Part shown: positions 12,059-24,706 of the stretch, one piece after another
How the letters are laid out: every line of letters begins with the position of its first letter
Numbering within the stretch: position 1 is the stretch's first letter
Source: Blastobasis lacticolella
Taxonomy: Eukaryota; Arthropoda; Insecta; Lepidoptera; Blastobasidae
Direction of reading: 5' to 3'
NCBI GenBank assembly: GCA_905147135.1
Contig: LR990056.1
Coordinates: 5,838,001 to 5,902,000, forward strand
Length of the DNA: 64,000 nucleotides
Program-made: the position numbers and the translations under genes
The notes under the pieces: generated by a model
Databases searched by the model: none
The model's input: the letters and a program-made list of their open reading frames with translations, nothing else
What the model was told of the DNA's origin: nothing

Positions 12059-14451
12059 TAGAGATGCAACGGATAGTTGTTTGGCCGGATACCGGATATC
12101 CGGCAAGCCTCCTGGCCGGATAGCCGGATATCCGGCGGCCGGATATTCACAGGTCATAGTCTCTGAACAAGTTTGTACAAGCTGTAATCGCGGCGTGGGC
12201 CTTTATACGACTGCATGTGTTTATGTAATTTAAAGTTTTCGTTTAATGTGAATAAATTGATCGTTGAACTGAACAATTCTTCCGACCTTATACGGATTGA
12301 TAGCTTCAAAATACGGGCTTACACATTAGCCCACAGCATCGTAGGGGATAAACGACATCGTATACTACTTCTAAATAAAAAGAAATTCATATTTTAATCC
12401 AGGATAATATTTTTTCATATCTATAATATCAATATATATCTTGATTGACTTTAAATTATTACACTAAGTACATTATAATACTAAACAGCATTTGTCAAAA
12501 CTACACACGACAAAAATGCGTATTTATGCTGATCAGCGGGTGTCACCCTGTTGGGCAAAGTACGTAATGCCCACACTCGTGGAAGTTACAAAGTCACACC
12601 TATGCCCGAGAAAATTTAAGAACGCTCAATGCGATGGTGAGCAAGTAGCCCTAAATTTGGCAACGACGACTCGCTGACGCGTAATCTTCCACGTAAAGCC
12701 ATCGTAAAACTTACCACCCTTATCAATGCTTCGTTTAGACTAAAATACGTGCCTGATATGTGGAAAGTTGCAGAAATCATTATGATACCGAAACCTGGAA
12801 AACCACCTCAGGAAATAACATCCTATAGACCAATTTCTCTATTGCCAGTTATGTCAAAGTTGTTCGAAAAGCTCCTATTAAGACGACTGAGCCCCATAAT
12901 AGAAGAAAGAAAGCTTATCCCTGATTATCAGTTTGGATTTAGGGAGAAGCATTCAACAATCGATCAAGTGCACAGAATAACTAATTTAATAGAAAAAACA
13001 TTAGAAGAAAATAAAGTCTGTTCTACTGTTTTCCAAGACGTGGCACAAGCATTTGATAAGGTTTGGCATGAAGGTCTTATGCACAAAATAAGACATAAAC
13101 TTCCGAAGCAGTTTGCAGATATTCTGGAATCTTATCTTACGCAGAGAATGTTTCGAGTTAGACAGGATGAAGAATATTCAGAACTTAAGTACATAAAAGC
13201 TGGAGTACCACAAGGAAGCGTCCTAGGTCCGATGTTGTATTTATTATACACTTGTGATATCCCAGAACTAAAAAATAACATCATTGCAACCTTTGCGGAT
13301 GATACGGCTATCATGGCTACAGGGTCCACTCAAGAAGAAGCAGTAACGAAACTGCAAACAGCTATCAACACTATATTTGATTGGACAGTGAAGTGGCGAA
13401 TCAAACTGAATGAGTCAAAATCGATTCATGTCGATTTTACTAACAAAAGACCGTCTTATCATCCGGTATTTATAAACAATCAAGCAATACCGCACAAAAA
13501 CACAGCTAAATATTTAGGCATGACCTTAGACGCAAAGCTTCGCTGGAAAGCTCATGTCAAAAAGAAACGCGACGAATTAGAACTTCGCTATAAAAAGATG
13601 TACTGGCTACTTGGAAAGCATTCTTCTTTATCAGTACACAACAAACTACTTTTGTACAAACAAGTCCTAATGCCAGTATGGACTTATGGTATTCAGCTAT
13701 GGGGCTGTACCAAACAAAGCAACACACAGATGATACAACGCTTTCAAAACAAAGTACTGAGGGACATTGTAAATGCGCCCTGGTACATTAGAAACAATGA
13801 TCTTCACCGGGACCTCAATGTGGATCTTGTTGCGACTATAATTAAAAAACACGCCGAAGCCCATGAAAGAAGGCTTCATCATCATGTGAATGTCGAGGCT
13901 ATCCAGCTCCTTGACAACACGAACATAGTGCGAAGACTAAAAAGGACAAAACCTTTTGAGTTAGTGTAGTGAATATTAGTGATAAGTAGTGCGATGAGTG
14001 CTTACTGCAAAGAACACAATAACAATGTGTCTTCCCCTTAATAGAGACAATAAGAAAAGGTGTTAATGGACACATTCTTATATTATTCTAACCTAGCAAA
14101 TTATGTTAAATTTAAATTACTTATTAGTCTTTAGGCTAGATTGTAATTGCAATGCTCTACCTACTTGTCAAATAGGTAGAACATCTTAATAAAAAAAAAA
14201 AAAAAACGTAATCAATAGTTTTTTGATTAATATTTATGGTTTTTAAACGTTTTGATACGACTTTTTACTCGACTGCTACAGAAGGGCATATATTTCCGAT
14301 GAGCAAAATCACTTTTCCGGGCTTTTCATACAATTTTTACTATCCGGTATCCGGCCGGATATTAACGCATTATCCGGTATCCGGCCGGATAGTAAATTAT
14401 GGCCGGATAGGCCGGATACCGGTTAGTGGCCGGATATCCGTTACATCTCTA
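12059..14451. mobile_element. Non-autonomous hAT-type element, copy 1 (interrupted by a LINE)
   Basis: The ends are TAGAGATGCAACGG... and the reverse complement of TAGAGATGTAACGG. The flanks ATCCAATG (12,051-12,058 and 14,452-14,459) are an exact 8-bp target duplication, as made by hAT transposases. Subterminal regions are full of GGCCGGATA and CCGGATATCCGG motifs. No transposase is encoded. A LINE is inserted at about 12,680-14,206. Confidence 0.88.
12680..14206 (+). mobile_element. Jockey-like LINE, 5' truncated, with open RT frame
   Basis: The frame is open from 12,683 to the stop at 13,969. It covers most of the reverse transcriptase: SYRPISLLPVMSKLFEKLLL, FGFREKHSTIDQVH, FDKVWHEGL, GVPQGSVLGP, FADDTAIMATG with the catalytic DD, and YLGMTLDAKL. 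It lacks the endonuclease and the RT N-terminus. It ends in an A tract (14,190-14,206). CGTAATC occurs at both edges (12,680 and 14,207). The unbroken frame suggests recent insertion. Confidence 0.92.
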
Positions 14452-14459
14452 ATCCAATG

Positions 14460-15295
14460 GCACGCCCGATGTACACAGGTACCCTCACCTTAACCCACGC
14501 TCCCTTTCGCGAACTCACTTCACCACCGAAAGACTCAGGCTTCACCAGAGGCTTTCGGGGACAGGTAGGGGTATAAGCCGGTAAGAGTCCGGCACTACCT
14601 GGGTCCCCTTCCCAGGTGTCCATGACGGATTTCTCCTGCCTACCAATTACACAAAAAAAAAAACCTTAGTGTGCGTGGAAGAAAGTTCCTTTGTAACCGC
14701 ACAGTCCGCGACCAATTTGGCTCCAAGGATCAATTCGGCGCCAAGTTGTAAGGATGATCTCCCTGTTGATATCGAGCTGTGTTTAACTTGGTACCGTCGT
14801 CACTCTTCCGCCACCACACCTTCCGACGATGGTATAGAATTCATCCATCCATCTAGATGCCTGGCATCCAACTAACGTACGAGCATCGTGAGCCATTTTA
14901 CCGCCCACTCGCAAGTTGTAGAATGAGCTCCCGAAGTCTTTACTTTGCGTTATAAAATGAGGATCTTCAAAAGGCATGTCCCCCTTAGATTACAGATGTC
15001 CTGGACGACGGTGACCGCTTTCCATCGGATGAACTGTCCATCCGTGTGCCTCTCTAGCAATAAAAAAATCATATTGTAAACAGACATTATCGACGAGCCA
15101 GAGTGATTGTGAATTATTTATTATAACAGTGTAATCATATTGTGTTATTTTCCTCAGCTGTCGTTGGTTAGGTATCTACTTTGAATGCTAAAGGACATCC
15201 ACCTTTAGATTGACAACAACCTATAGGACCTAATGTCCTAGTTTTCTGTTTTTTGTTTGCCAATTTTTTATAGCTTGTGGAGTTACTCACAGCGA
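14460..15295. other. Intergenic, GC-richer block, nothing recognised
   Basis: 14,470-14,640 is clearly GC-richer than its surroundings but has no coherent reading frame. Confidence 0.4.
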
Positions 15296-15298
15296 TAG

Positions 15299-15536
15299 GT
15301 AGGTAGAGCTCGTCTAGTCTAAAATGACGCGCCCCACTACTTAGTTATACAAACTACAAATATTAATAACGACACTTCATCTGTGTGGGAGCGTCGACTG
15401 CTCCAATCGAACGACGCGAGCTCCTACGTTGGTGTCTCACCGGCAACTGAATGACCAATTACAACGGCATTTGTATATGTATTGCGTTAATGCGATAGTA
15501 GGGCGCGTCATTTTAGATTAGACGAGCTCTACCTAC
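15299..15536. repeat. Fold-back MITE
   Basis: TAGGTAGAGCTCGTCTAGTC at the left is mirrored by GATTAGACGAGCTCTACCTA at the right; arms of about 37 bases including AAAATGACGCGCCC. Confidence 0.88.
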
Positions 15537-15819
15537 GGTAATATTAGTTAGTTTAGGTGTCCAAACTATCAATAACTAGAATTAAGTACCTATTATTATT
15601 TGTGCAAGAGTTGCAAATATGTAGCCTTTATTTTATTTGTACCCATTTACTATAAGTAGGTATGTTGTAATTTTTAACTAACTTGTAATTTTTGATTAAT
15701 TTTATTTGAATAAATAAATTTATTATTATTATTATATTATTATATTCTTTGCCGCACCACTCGTTCCTCCCACTGCAACTCCTGTGTAGCCGGGATCTAC
15801 AGTGGCGACCACACACAGG

Positions 15820-16150
15820 TCAATCATCGTCATCTTGGCGTAAATGTCTCGGTTGTGCTCTCGCGCACGAGGGCCTGGGGTCCACCTTGACCATTATCCT
15901 GGATTTGACCCTGCTACCAGGCGAACCCGACCAGATTGGATTATGGTTACACATTCAGTCGCCTGAATGTGCAGGTTTCATCACGATGTTTTCCTTCACC
16001 TTACGTTCCGCACTTAAGAGCATTAGTTAGTATGCAACTAATGTACGTTACTCAGAAAAGAGTAATTGGTACATGGCCGCAGCGGGATTGGAACCCGGTA
16101 CCTCTCGCTTACGAGTCAGGTACGCAAACCGCTAGGCCACCGACGCTCCT
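15820..16150 (-). repeat. SINE family A, inverted copy
   Basis: The tail TCATCTTGGCGTAAATGTC is at the left; the head is at the right (CTTACGAGTCAGGTACGC, complementary to the tRNA-like head). Confidence 0.78.
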
Positions 16151-16289
16151 TGACCTTGACGCGATTACACACAGGTCAACGCCATGATCAAGCTAAATTT
16201 ATCCTTCATACCGTTAAGTGGTATGAGGTCCTTCCAAAATTTCGACCCACACACTCTCAGTTTGGCTTGATCTAGCCTATTTCATTAAG

Positions 16290-17690
16290 TCACTTCATTA
16301 AGTAACATGATACCATAGATGACATTGATCTTGGAAACAGGTAATATTGCGCCTCACAGCACATGCTGAGTGGGTACCCTTTACGCTAGCTGCCGCGGGA
16401 CCGACGGTGGCGTAGGAGGCTACATATTGTTGTAGATGTTTTAATTATTAATGTTTCCGCTGTCTGTAACTGTAACTGCTATTGTGTCGTGGTAATGTGT
16501 AATAAATGTATATTTTTTCCGTCTTTCTATTCGGAAACATTTTTATTTCAACTTCCGCCCTTAAAAAGCTGTGGCGGTTTGTTGATTGTTATAATTTATC
16601 CCCAATAGTTTTCCATTGGGGTTTATTCGCTCATAGAGTTATAAAATTACTTGTTTTGTAACTAAAGAATAGTATAGGAGAGGAAGTTTTATTCACTAAT
16701 ATCAACAAATGAAGGTGATCACGGTTTGTTTATTCGGAGAGATAGCGACGTGTTTTACGGACCATCGTAATTTTCATGTGAAATACAGTAATTGGTAGCA
16801 ATATAATGTGATGTGAGATCAACAGGAGAACAAGCGCTACCGACGTAGCTCGTAATACCATTATTTAAACTTTTTGGAGCGGTTGCAGGCACGCGAGTGC
16901 TCGTGTCTATTTCACATTCGTGGTAAGTTGATCGAAATAGAAAAGACAGACATTAGAAGACGAGCGCCCTAGTGGATGCGAACGGTTCAAAAATAGGGCC
17001 TAGCTTATATAGAAGGTCAATTCTTACGCGTTTTTCCAAGAGCAGGCAATTTGGGTTTGTATACCAATGACTGAAATATTTATTATCTGTCAGTAAACGT
17101 GCAACACCCGCGTAGTCACCGCGTCGTCTTCACCTAGTCTCCGGTCAAGTCGTTGAGGTGTAGGTTACGCGTTTCCGTTACCGTCGTTACGCGACGCGTA
17201 CGCGGTTTGTAAGCGGAGATGTAGGTATAGGTAAATGGGCCCGCAGTATTATTACAGGGGCACACCCGGAAATGAAACACCAAAAAGTCGTGTCGGATGT
17301 TTATAATCATTGCTAAAAATTAATTGACTAAAATTCACTAACAAATTAAACAACACAAGAACGACGTGAGCGGCACATCAGACATAATCGCGTTCAGCCT
17401 CGTTTTATACGATCATACTTACAATAATAATTATTGTATTTAATTATTGACATAAAATTATGATAATTTTGCCAGATTTAGCTAGGTACAAAGATCATTA
17501 TCGCATTCTCAGCACAGCACAAAATTAAAAAAGGAGGCGCTTTAAAAATGAATACAAGTCACATTTCTTAGATAAGTACACAAAGCAATCTCGGCTTCTT
17601 TGGCGAACAAAACCATTGAATTATTGCAGTTTCAGCTTCTTGACTAGGTTTAGACTTAGCGCATAACTCGGTAGGTTCAAGAGTCCGTAG
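16290..17690. other. Intergenic, nothing recognised
   Basis: 17,095-17,240 has CG-rich text (GCGTAGTCACCGCG ... GTAAATGGGCCC) faintly like 57,375-57,535 and may be an old MITE pair. No gene seen. Confidence 0.4.
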
Positions 17691-17699
17691 TAAATTCGA

Positions 17700-17923
17700 C
17701 CCGGGATCCTATTGTTGAACCGCTGGCCTCGAGTCGAACTGTTTTCAATTTTGATTTTCGGCATAGACAATTTTATATTGTGCTGCATGATGCTGCTGAA
17801 CCCTATTTATGAACCTCGGTGTTGGCAATGTAAATAAATAAATATTGAATTTTTCATCCCGAAAATCACTGTCACTTGTGAAAACTGTTCGAATCGACGC
17901 GAGCGGTTCAAAAATAGAGTCCC
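17700..17923. repeat. Fold-back repeat (TTTTTGAACCGCTCGCC family), copy 1
   Basis: GTTGAACCGCTGGCCTCGAG ... CGACGCGAGCGGTTCAAAAA. The same family is at 22,866-23,072, 25,504-25,713, 40,438-40,536 (internally deleted) and, as a fragment, 11,628-11,700. Confidence 0.8.
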
Positions 17924-17924
17924 C

Positions 17925-20635
17925 GGAAGACCGGCTTATTTCAAAGGGAACAAGTCGCGCCACTGCCACGATTCATTAATGTGTATCGAAATAGTTAAGC
18001 GCCCGATTGCACAGTCATCTGCAGAGTGAACGTTTACTAACGTGGGGACTTGTTACCTAACCTAAAGCTAGACTACCGGGCACATAAATACTGAGTTATG
18101 CGCTACATCTCTGACAATTATTGTTAATAGGACTCCATGCTAAACCGTAGAGCATTCCGTCTTCTTAATTAGTACTTAGCATCAGTGAAAAGACATAATG
18201 CGACATATCGTCATATACCATAAACCATAGTACTGTCAGAGGGTTTCATTTAATCATAAAACGCAGAACACTTGCCTTAGTAAATAAAAGATGGACTGCT
18301 CCATAGGATCAACGATCAATGCAGTAGACGGAATATTTTTCAAAACAATTTATGAAAATATTTTTCAATGAAAAAATTGTGGTAAGTATTTTTCGACTTT
18401 AATCATTTTGATGGTCTGGTTCCGATTCTATTACCCAATTGTGTAACAATGGATGAAGATTAACATTTTAGACGAATACTTTCCTAACTCCTGTTACGAG
18501 TTTCGACCTGGATTTCGATATACGAAATGTCAATCTAATCCACAATCGGAACATTAACGCCAAGATGATGATTATTTAATAGGAATTTACAGCAAAACCC
18601 GAAACTTTGTTATTTTGAAATCAGTAGGTACAAGATGTCACAATTTACAACAGCGCAATATTTTTTATGACACGACTCGACTACTCGGCTTGACAGTGAT
18701 TTCTCGTGTTTGCTGTGATAAGATAACCCGAGAGTGCCCGAGACACTTTCATTATGATGTATACAATCACAGGATGATCACAGAAATAAACATGTATCTC
18801 TGTATGTGTGTAACTCTGATCATAGATGACAAATAAATTAGTTGTGTCCACCGCATTAGAACATAATGGCTTGACACACGTTGGAAATATTTTAATTGTA
18901 ATGTTTCTGTGCCTACTTAGGTAGATACACTGTCCGGGATTATAATACTAGTATGCAAACATAAACATAGTGAATTGAACTTTTGTTTCGCGTGTTAGGC
19001 TGAGGTCACACGTGTACGTAACGTACAGTTACTGTTAATAATAATGCTGACCACAGTGGGAGGGGAAGGGTCTGTCCCATTCCTACTATTTTTTTTATAT
19101 ACTTCTAACGTTCTTTTCATATGACACAATATTGTGCTTATTCTTTTATTATTTTTGTACGACTGTCCAACGTGATTTTTAAATTAGTAAGATAATTAAA
19201 GAGCCCCAAATAAGGCAGACGGATATTCTTGAAGCATTTAAAATTAATACACTTGAACTCCCTCTATCGTAATAAACATCCATTTGCGGTACAAATATTT
19301 GACATTAGCATTTTAACAGCTCAAGGTGTTAATAAAGCTGACAGTTACACTAAACAAATAGGTGATAATTAAATCATATAAAATTCCCACATTCGTTACA
19401 CCTACATACCTACGTATGGAATGTCATCAAGGAGTCTTGGTCTTGTATGCAGTTTGGTTGTGGCTAATCAAAATATATGATATGATAAATATTTTAAATA
19501 ACATTTAAATCCGCTTGGTAAGTAATGACCCCATGGCCAAAAGTCGGATTCGGATAAAAATCGCCAGATCCTGTAACTATAGCAGCCTTTATTGCAATTC
19601 TAATAGGTATAATTTACCACCTTTGTTTGTGTGATGTCCGGCAGAGTAGAAACTATCGCCAACCACTTCCATTGATATTTTGACATTTTCTAACCCGTCT
19701 TTTTAAATTTGAGATAGTCAGGTATTTGACTGCCATCTCACCTGGTGGAAAGTGACAATGCGTTCTAAGATGGAGCATGACTATCTAGGAACAGCCCATT
19801 CACTTTAGCCTTGAAGGCGTCCAGATTATAATGACCAGGGAACATCCTCGCAACGCGTTCGATTCCTTAGCCAGACGCATTATAGATAAAGGATGAATCA
19901 AAATAGTTTGTGCAGAACCCTCCACAAATAGTGGAGGAGGCTCCAGTCCAACTAGTGGACTTTTTGTGGGTCGTAGATGACCCTTTCTAATCAAATAAGA
20001 CCAAGACCCTACGCACTCCTGTTAGCCTAACTACGTTACTTCTCTAATCTTTAACACCGCCATCTTGTAAATGTGTACCATTTTCATTAATTCTCTCATT
20101 CATTCTATCGTTCGTTCCTTCACTCAATCGCTTGTGTACGTCGCCTAAGCAGCACTTTTGCCAATAAAATTAAAATCGCCCTTATTCTAATACTGATGTT
20201 ATGGTTGTTTTTATTACAATTTTAACATTTATGTTTATGGGGTTGAAAATGAAAGAATAACTACGGGTTTAAATGAAAAATTAAGAACCTAACCAATTAC
20301 ATACTTATTACTTAGATACCATTTCTTCGTGTTGTTAAGAGTCTTATTAATTCCATTTTCAAACCCACAAAAAATCATTACTCGTTACGATGTACAGATA
20401 GAAATCAGCAATTTTACAGTCAAATTGATTCGACTTCTACTTTTTTTTACAAATACTATGATTGAAGCGTTTTTCCTATTACTTACATAGGGAAATGTGT
20501 TATTATTATTAATGTGTATTCTGGACTATATAATTAGGGTACTATTCATAACTTTAAATATTTCAAAGTGGCTTGTCAATTTTCTTTACAAAAAGTAAGT
20601 AGATAAAACTGCAAATATTTCTAACCAGTAGATCT
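17925..20635. other. Intergenic, mostly unassigned
   Basis: 19,715-19,990 looks like an old inverted LINE C-terminal fragment (CTCACCTGGTGGAAAGTGAC ... CTCCACAAATAGTGGAGG). Otherwise nothing supported. Confidence 0.4.
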
Positions 20636-20639
20636 GAGG

Positions 20640-20822
20640 GCTGAGTGTGTAAGTTTTGCTTCGACTTTACTTTACTATCGCGTTTGCGTTTACGTGGAAA
20701 TTAGTATGAAAAGATGTATAGTGCCATCTAGTGGTACGTAAATGAAGTTTTTCTTCATACTTACTTAGACGTAAACGCAAACGTGATAGTAAAGTAAAAT
20801 CGAAGCAAAACTTGCACTCGGC
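20640..20822. repeat. Fold-back MITE
   Basis: GTAAGTTTTGCTTCGACTTT ... GCGTTTGCGTTTACGT is mirrored by ACGTAAACGCAAACG ... GAAGCAAAACTTGC. Confidence 0.88.
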
Positions 20823-22360
20823 CGTCAGGACCGATAACTAGAGACTTTTCAGCGGTAAAACTAGAACAATGTGGCAACATTTTGAAACAGAGAATCGCGA
20901 TTGTTGAAACAATTTAGTGGCGAAATATTGCAGTTTTATCTTCAATAGCTGAAGATATTATCAAAATGCTCTCAGCGACGTTATAATTTTCTTATAAAAC
21001 GAAACACTTCCAGCACTTGGGTAACAATTTTTTATCTTTTTCGGTTTCGTCATACAATTTATATTTTGTGTATTGTGAAACCTGTGAATATCACAGAGTA
21101 GAAACACGCACGCGCCGGCGCGGGCTAGGGCTTGGTGCACATTTGCCAAGACCAATAGACAATGAGGGCGCCGGAGGGTATCTTACGTCATTGAGTACAA
21201 GAAAAATTACACTTTTTTAGCGATAGTAGACTTTGAGCAGACCCACAAAACGTTGGTCTGCCGGTGCACAGCTGGCACAAAAATATTTTTTTTTTTGTGA
21301 CCCAAATATTGATGTTTCGTAGTTATAATACTTACATATCCTCTTGTGTGGTTTCCGTGTACTTGCTTTTATGTTTTCGGGGACTTTACAATTACGTTGG
21401 ATATTTCATTTCGGCTGTTAATTTCTGGGATACGCCTTGCCAAATGTGCACTCGCCCTAAGACAAGATTCTTGCTCTGCTTTAGCAAGTGTCTTTATATA
21501 CAGACAACAAACACTACTTTTTAGACAAAATTTCAACAATCTTTTGATGTACATAATTATGTACTATTAAATTTTATGCTTACTAATTAATATCAAATAT
21601 ACAAACAAACACCAATTAAAGCGACAGTGTACTAATTATTTTTTAAATTATCCTAAATAATATTCTTAATTATATAATTTAATTGATATTCAGAATATAA
21701 TAACTCATGACTTTGGGCCTCAGGTACTCACACATGTTTTCAGTTAAAAATTTTGACGTCATGATTTTTATATGTATAAGGCCCTATGCTGCGTTGGGCG
21801 GGAGTCGCGAGTGGCCTGCCGTTGCATTTGACTTTCCTAATCCAGTCTCAAAACTAAACTTTAAAATTATTTAAACGTAAAAAAACTATGGATAAACAAA
21901 GGGATCGTTAAATGAGCGCATCTAGCGGTCAGAGGGTCTAAATAGGTTTATATTATGATTCATATTAATTTGTCACGAACTATACAGCGTCGTTGTTGTT
22001 GATATTGACATGACAATTCAAAATAGCCAATTCAATTCCAGTTTTGGTCACCGGTGGCCTTTTTAGACCTCCAGCGCGCACGAAATGCACGACACGCATT
22101 ATATGCGCACGGGAACTCGGGCTCCCGGTAATACTGTTGTATACCCAGGGGTTTTGAAACGGATGGCCTCCATGGCAGACACCTCATACCATCCGTCACG
22201 CTCGCCACGTACCTGTACCTACTAAATCCGTAATGGATGGAATAACCCACCAGCAGCAAGCCTCTCGCGGCTATCCACGTGCCACAACGCAGGGCTTTAA
22301 AAGTACCTACCTATAATAACTTAAAAACTATCAACGTATCAACAATTTGAAAATTTGTTT
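20823..22360. other. Intergenic, nothing recognised
   Basis: No homology-like frame or repeat structure that I can name. Confidence 0.4.
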
Positions 22361-22364
22361 TCTG

Positions 22365-22535
22365 TCATCATCAACATCATATCAGCCGAAAGACGTCCAT
22401 TGCTGGGCATAGGCCTTCCTTTAGAGATTTCGACAAAGGCCGGTCCTGTGCCTTCCGCATCCGGCTGGTACCTGCGATCTTTACCAGGTCGTCGGTTCAC
22501 TTTGTGGGAGGCCTACCCACGCTGCGTCTTCCGGC
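22365..22535 (-). repeat. RTE-like LINE 3' end, copy d
   Basis: Inverted copy: CATCATATCAGCCGAAAGAC through CTACCCACGCTGCGTCTTCC. Confidence 0.75.
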
Positions 22536-22865
22536 TGTTTTCTATTAAATAACTCAATTACGACAATTTTAATGGTCTAGTAAGGATTAAAATAATTCCT
22601 CGAACTCTTCTGAATATCACAAACTGACAGCGACTAGAAAAATTGATCACAAAACGGTATCACTAAAAATAAACACTAATAAAAACTTGGTGTCGACGTG
22701 ATGAATAGACATTATATTGTCCGTCTGTTCACGCGTTTTGGTCAAATCTAGCAGATCTCAGGCACCATTAGACCGTATCAATGATTACCTTATATACAGA
22801 CGTAACAGAATGATACTTTCAGTAGGTAATTAACTATAATTAAGGGAGAGATATTATTTAATATC

Positions 22866-23090
22866 TATTTTTGAAACGTTCGCATCGAGTCGGACATTTT
22901 AAAATACTGATTTGCGACTATAGAAATTCAATATTTTGATACACGACGCCGGTTTTCGCTTACGTTTACGCTTTCGGTGTTGTCAAATTAATTTTAAAGA
23001 TATTGAATTTTTCATCTCAAAAATGAACATTGAAAACTGTTCGACTAGAGGCGAGCGGTTCAAAAATAGAGCTCTATTTTTGAACCGCTC
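22866..23090. repeat. Fold-back repeat (TTTTTGAACCGCTCGCC family), copy 2
   Basis: Ends in back-to-back copies of the terminus (GAGCGGTTCAAAAATAGAGC then TCTATTTTTGAACCGCTC), a perfect short palindrome at 23,053-23,090. Confidence 0.8.
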
Positions 23091-23960
23091 TCTTTGAAAC
23101 CTTTCTCTGTGAATTCCGACGCTGTTTGGGCTTTAGATAATGTTTCCTACAGAGTTTCCACAGTTTCCACGCCGTTTGAAGTATATTTTCAGGGATTTCG
23201 CTGTTAAAGAAGACCTTATGGTTTATAGAATGGGCATAATAGTTAGTTAGTTACACTGGTTGGTGGTCTGTAGTATCCATTGTGTTACTGCCTGTTGCAT
23301 ACTTAGGTACCTATATTAATATAAATATATAGAATAAATATTTATAAAGTTCTATTTACAATACTTATATTATGCTGCTTTTGTTACTAGGTATAAAGTT
23401 ACATTTCGTTGAAGGAAAGAAAAAAAAGTATTGTATGAAAAGCAATTGTATAAAATCGATTAAAATCGATATCTACCGATAGCGTTTCAATCAACATTGT
23501 TGGAATTAATTACTTTAAAGATTCATTATTTAATGTTAGGTATTTCATTAGTGACAAAGGCAGCAAGATTACACGACCTCATTGTATGAGTTTACGACAC
23601 GTAAAAATTATTTACTTCGAATACAAAACTGGCTACCATAGTTATCAAATTATAAAAAAATACGCCATGTCCAACTCGACCTATTGCCTATCTACGACAC
23701 TTAATTTGTATTCTCTCGTGATCCGGAAAAGTTACAAAGCTCATGAAAACAACGAAAACTACTCGCTTTGCTTTAACGTTATACAAAATATCATAAGCGA
23801 TTGATTGATTTTTTGTTCAAAAACAGTAATTGACGCATGCTTTGATACGTGGCAGTTTTAATCTGAAATTGAAATAAACGGATAATTTATTTCATGTCTG
23901 AAAATAGAGACTTAAAAAAGATTGCACTACCAGCATTAAAATTTGTGAACAAAGACTATA
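23091..23960. other. Intergenic, nothing recognised
   Basis: AT-rich; short open frames only. Confidence 0.4.
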
Positions 23961-23967
23961 AGCCCCG

Positions 23968-24150
23968 CTTGCACCAAATTCTTAAACATGTTTAAGAATG
24001 ACGTTTAACGTTTTTTTGTAAAATCAAATCAAATCAAATCAAATGTTTATTTGTAAAAAAACGTAATTGTAATAATGTTGTTGTTGTTGTAATTTGTATG
24101 AAGTTTTTGTTTATGTATCAGCTTAAATGCTTTAAGAATTTGGTGCAAGT
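23968..24150. repeat. MITE with AAATC microsatellite
   Basis: CTTGCACCAAATTCTTAAA at the left, TTAAGAATTTGGTGCAAG at the right; a run of AATCA units near 24,023. A related end occurs near 32,160-32,190. Confidence 0.75.
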
Positions 24151-24363
24151 CGCTCTAAGTATTGAACTGTGGTTCGTCGTTATTTGGTGTCATTTTCTCA
24201 CCATATTAACTGTATCCATGACGTGACATCACGATACAGTATCTGGCTTAAAATACGCAGTTACAAAGACATCTGCAATACTGGCTGTTAGTATTAAAAA
24301 ATAAATTCCCGCCAAGCGTCAAAGCGCGCGTTATAACATAACCTCCAAAACGTTCACTTTTAG

Positions 24364-24559
24364 CTGGAGCCGACCGCCAGTTGCAGTTGATAATAATCCT
24401 TACGCTGTATAAAATAAAGTCGCTTTTGGGCGAGTAAGACGTGGTCGGACGTCCGATCAAGATTGGTTCGCCCGCGAATACGAATTAGACCAAAAGCTAC
24501 TTTATTTTGTACAAAATAAGGATTAATATCGACTACAACTGACAGTTGCTCGGCTCCAG
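24364..24559. repeat. Fold-back MITE directly after the ABCA stop codon
   Basis: CTGGAGCCGACCGCCAGTTG at the left versus CAGTTGCTCGGCTCCAG at the right, with matching AATAATCCTTA and ACTTTATTTTGTAC blocks. Ends 34 bases beyond the stop codon. Confidence 0.8.
24501..24506 (-). promoter_or_regulatory. Candidate polyadenylation signal AATAAA
   Basis: AATAAA on the minus strand, about 88 bases after the ABCA stop codon. It lies inside one arm of a fold-back element. This is the closest canonical signal I see; there is no direct evidence of use. Confidence 0.4.
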
Positions 24560-24593
24560 ACAAATCGGACAGTCTGTTTCTATTAATAGTCTG

Positions 24594-24706
24594 TTAATGC
24601 TCCTGCTCTGAGGAGTCGATGTTCTCCGTTTGCGCGAACTTGAGGAACACCTGCTCGAGAGTGGTCTGGCTGAAGCTGTACTCCACGATGTGTAGCTTCT
24701 CTTTAG
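24594..24706 (-). CDS. ABCA exon 35 (C-terminus and stop)
   Basis: 113 bases. [20 protein letters not shown] is the closing ABCA motif ([14 protein letters not shown]), followed by a short acidic tail and TAA at 24,596-24,594. Confidence 0.95.

Noticed and set aside
22032..22259. 75-codon minus-strand frame
   Set aside because: No recognisable domain; a short similar piece near 43,030 hints at an old repeat rather than a gene.
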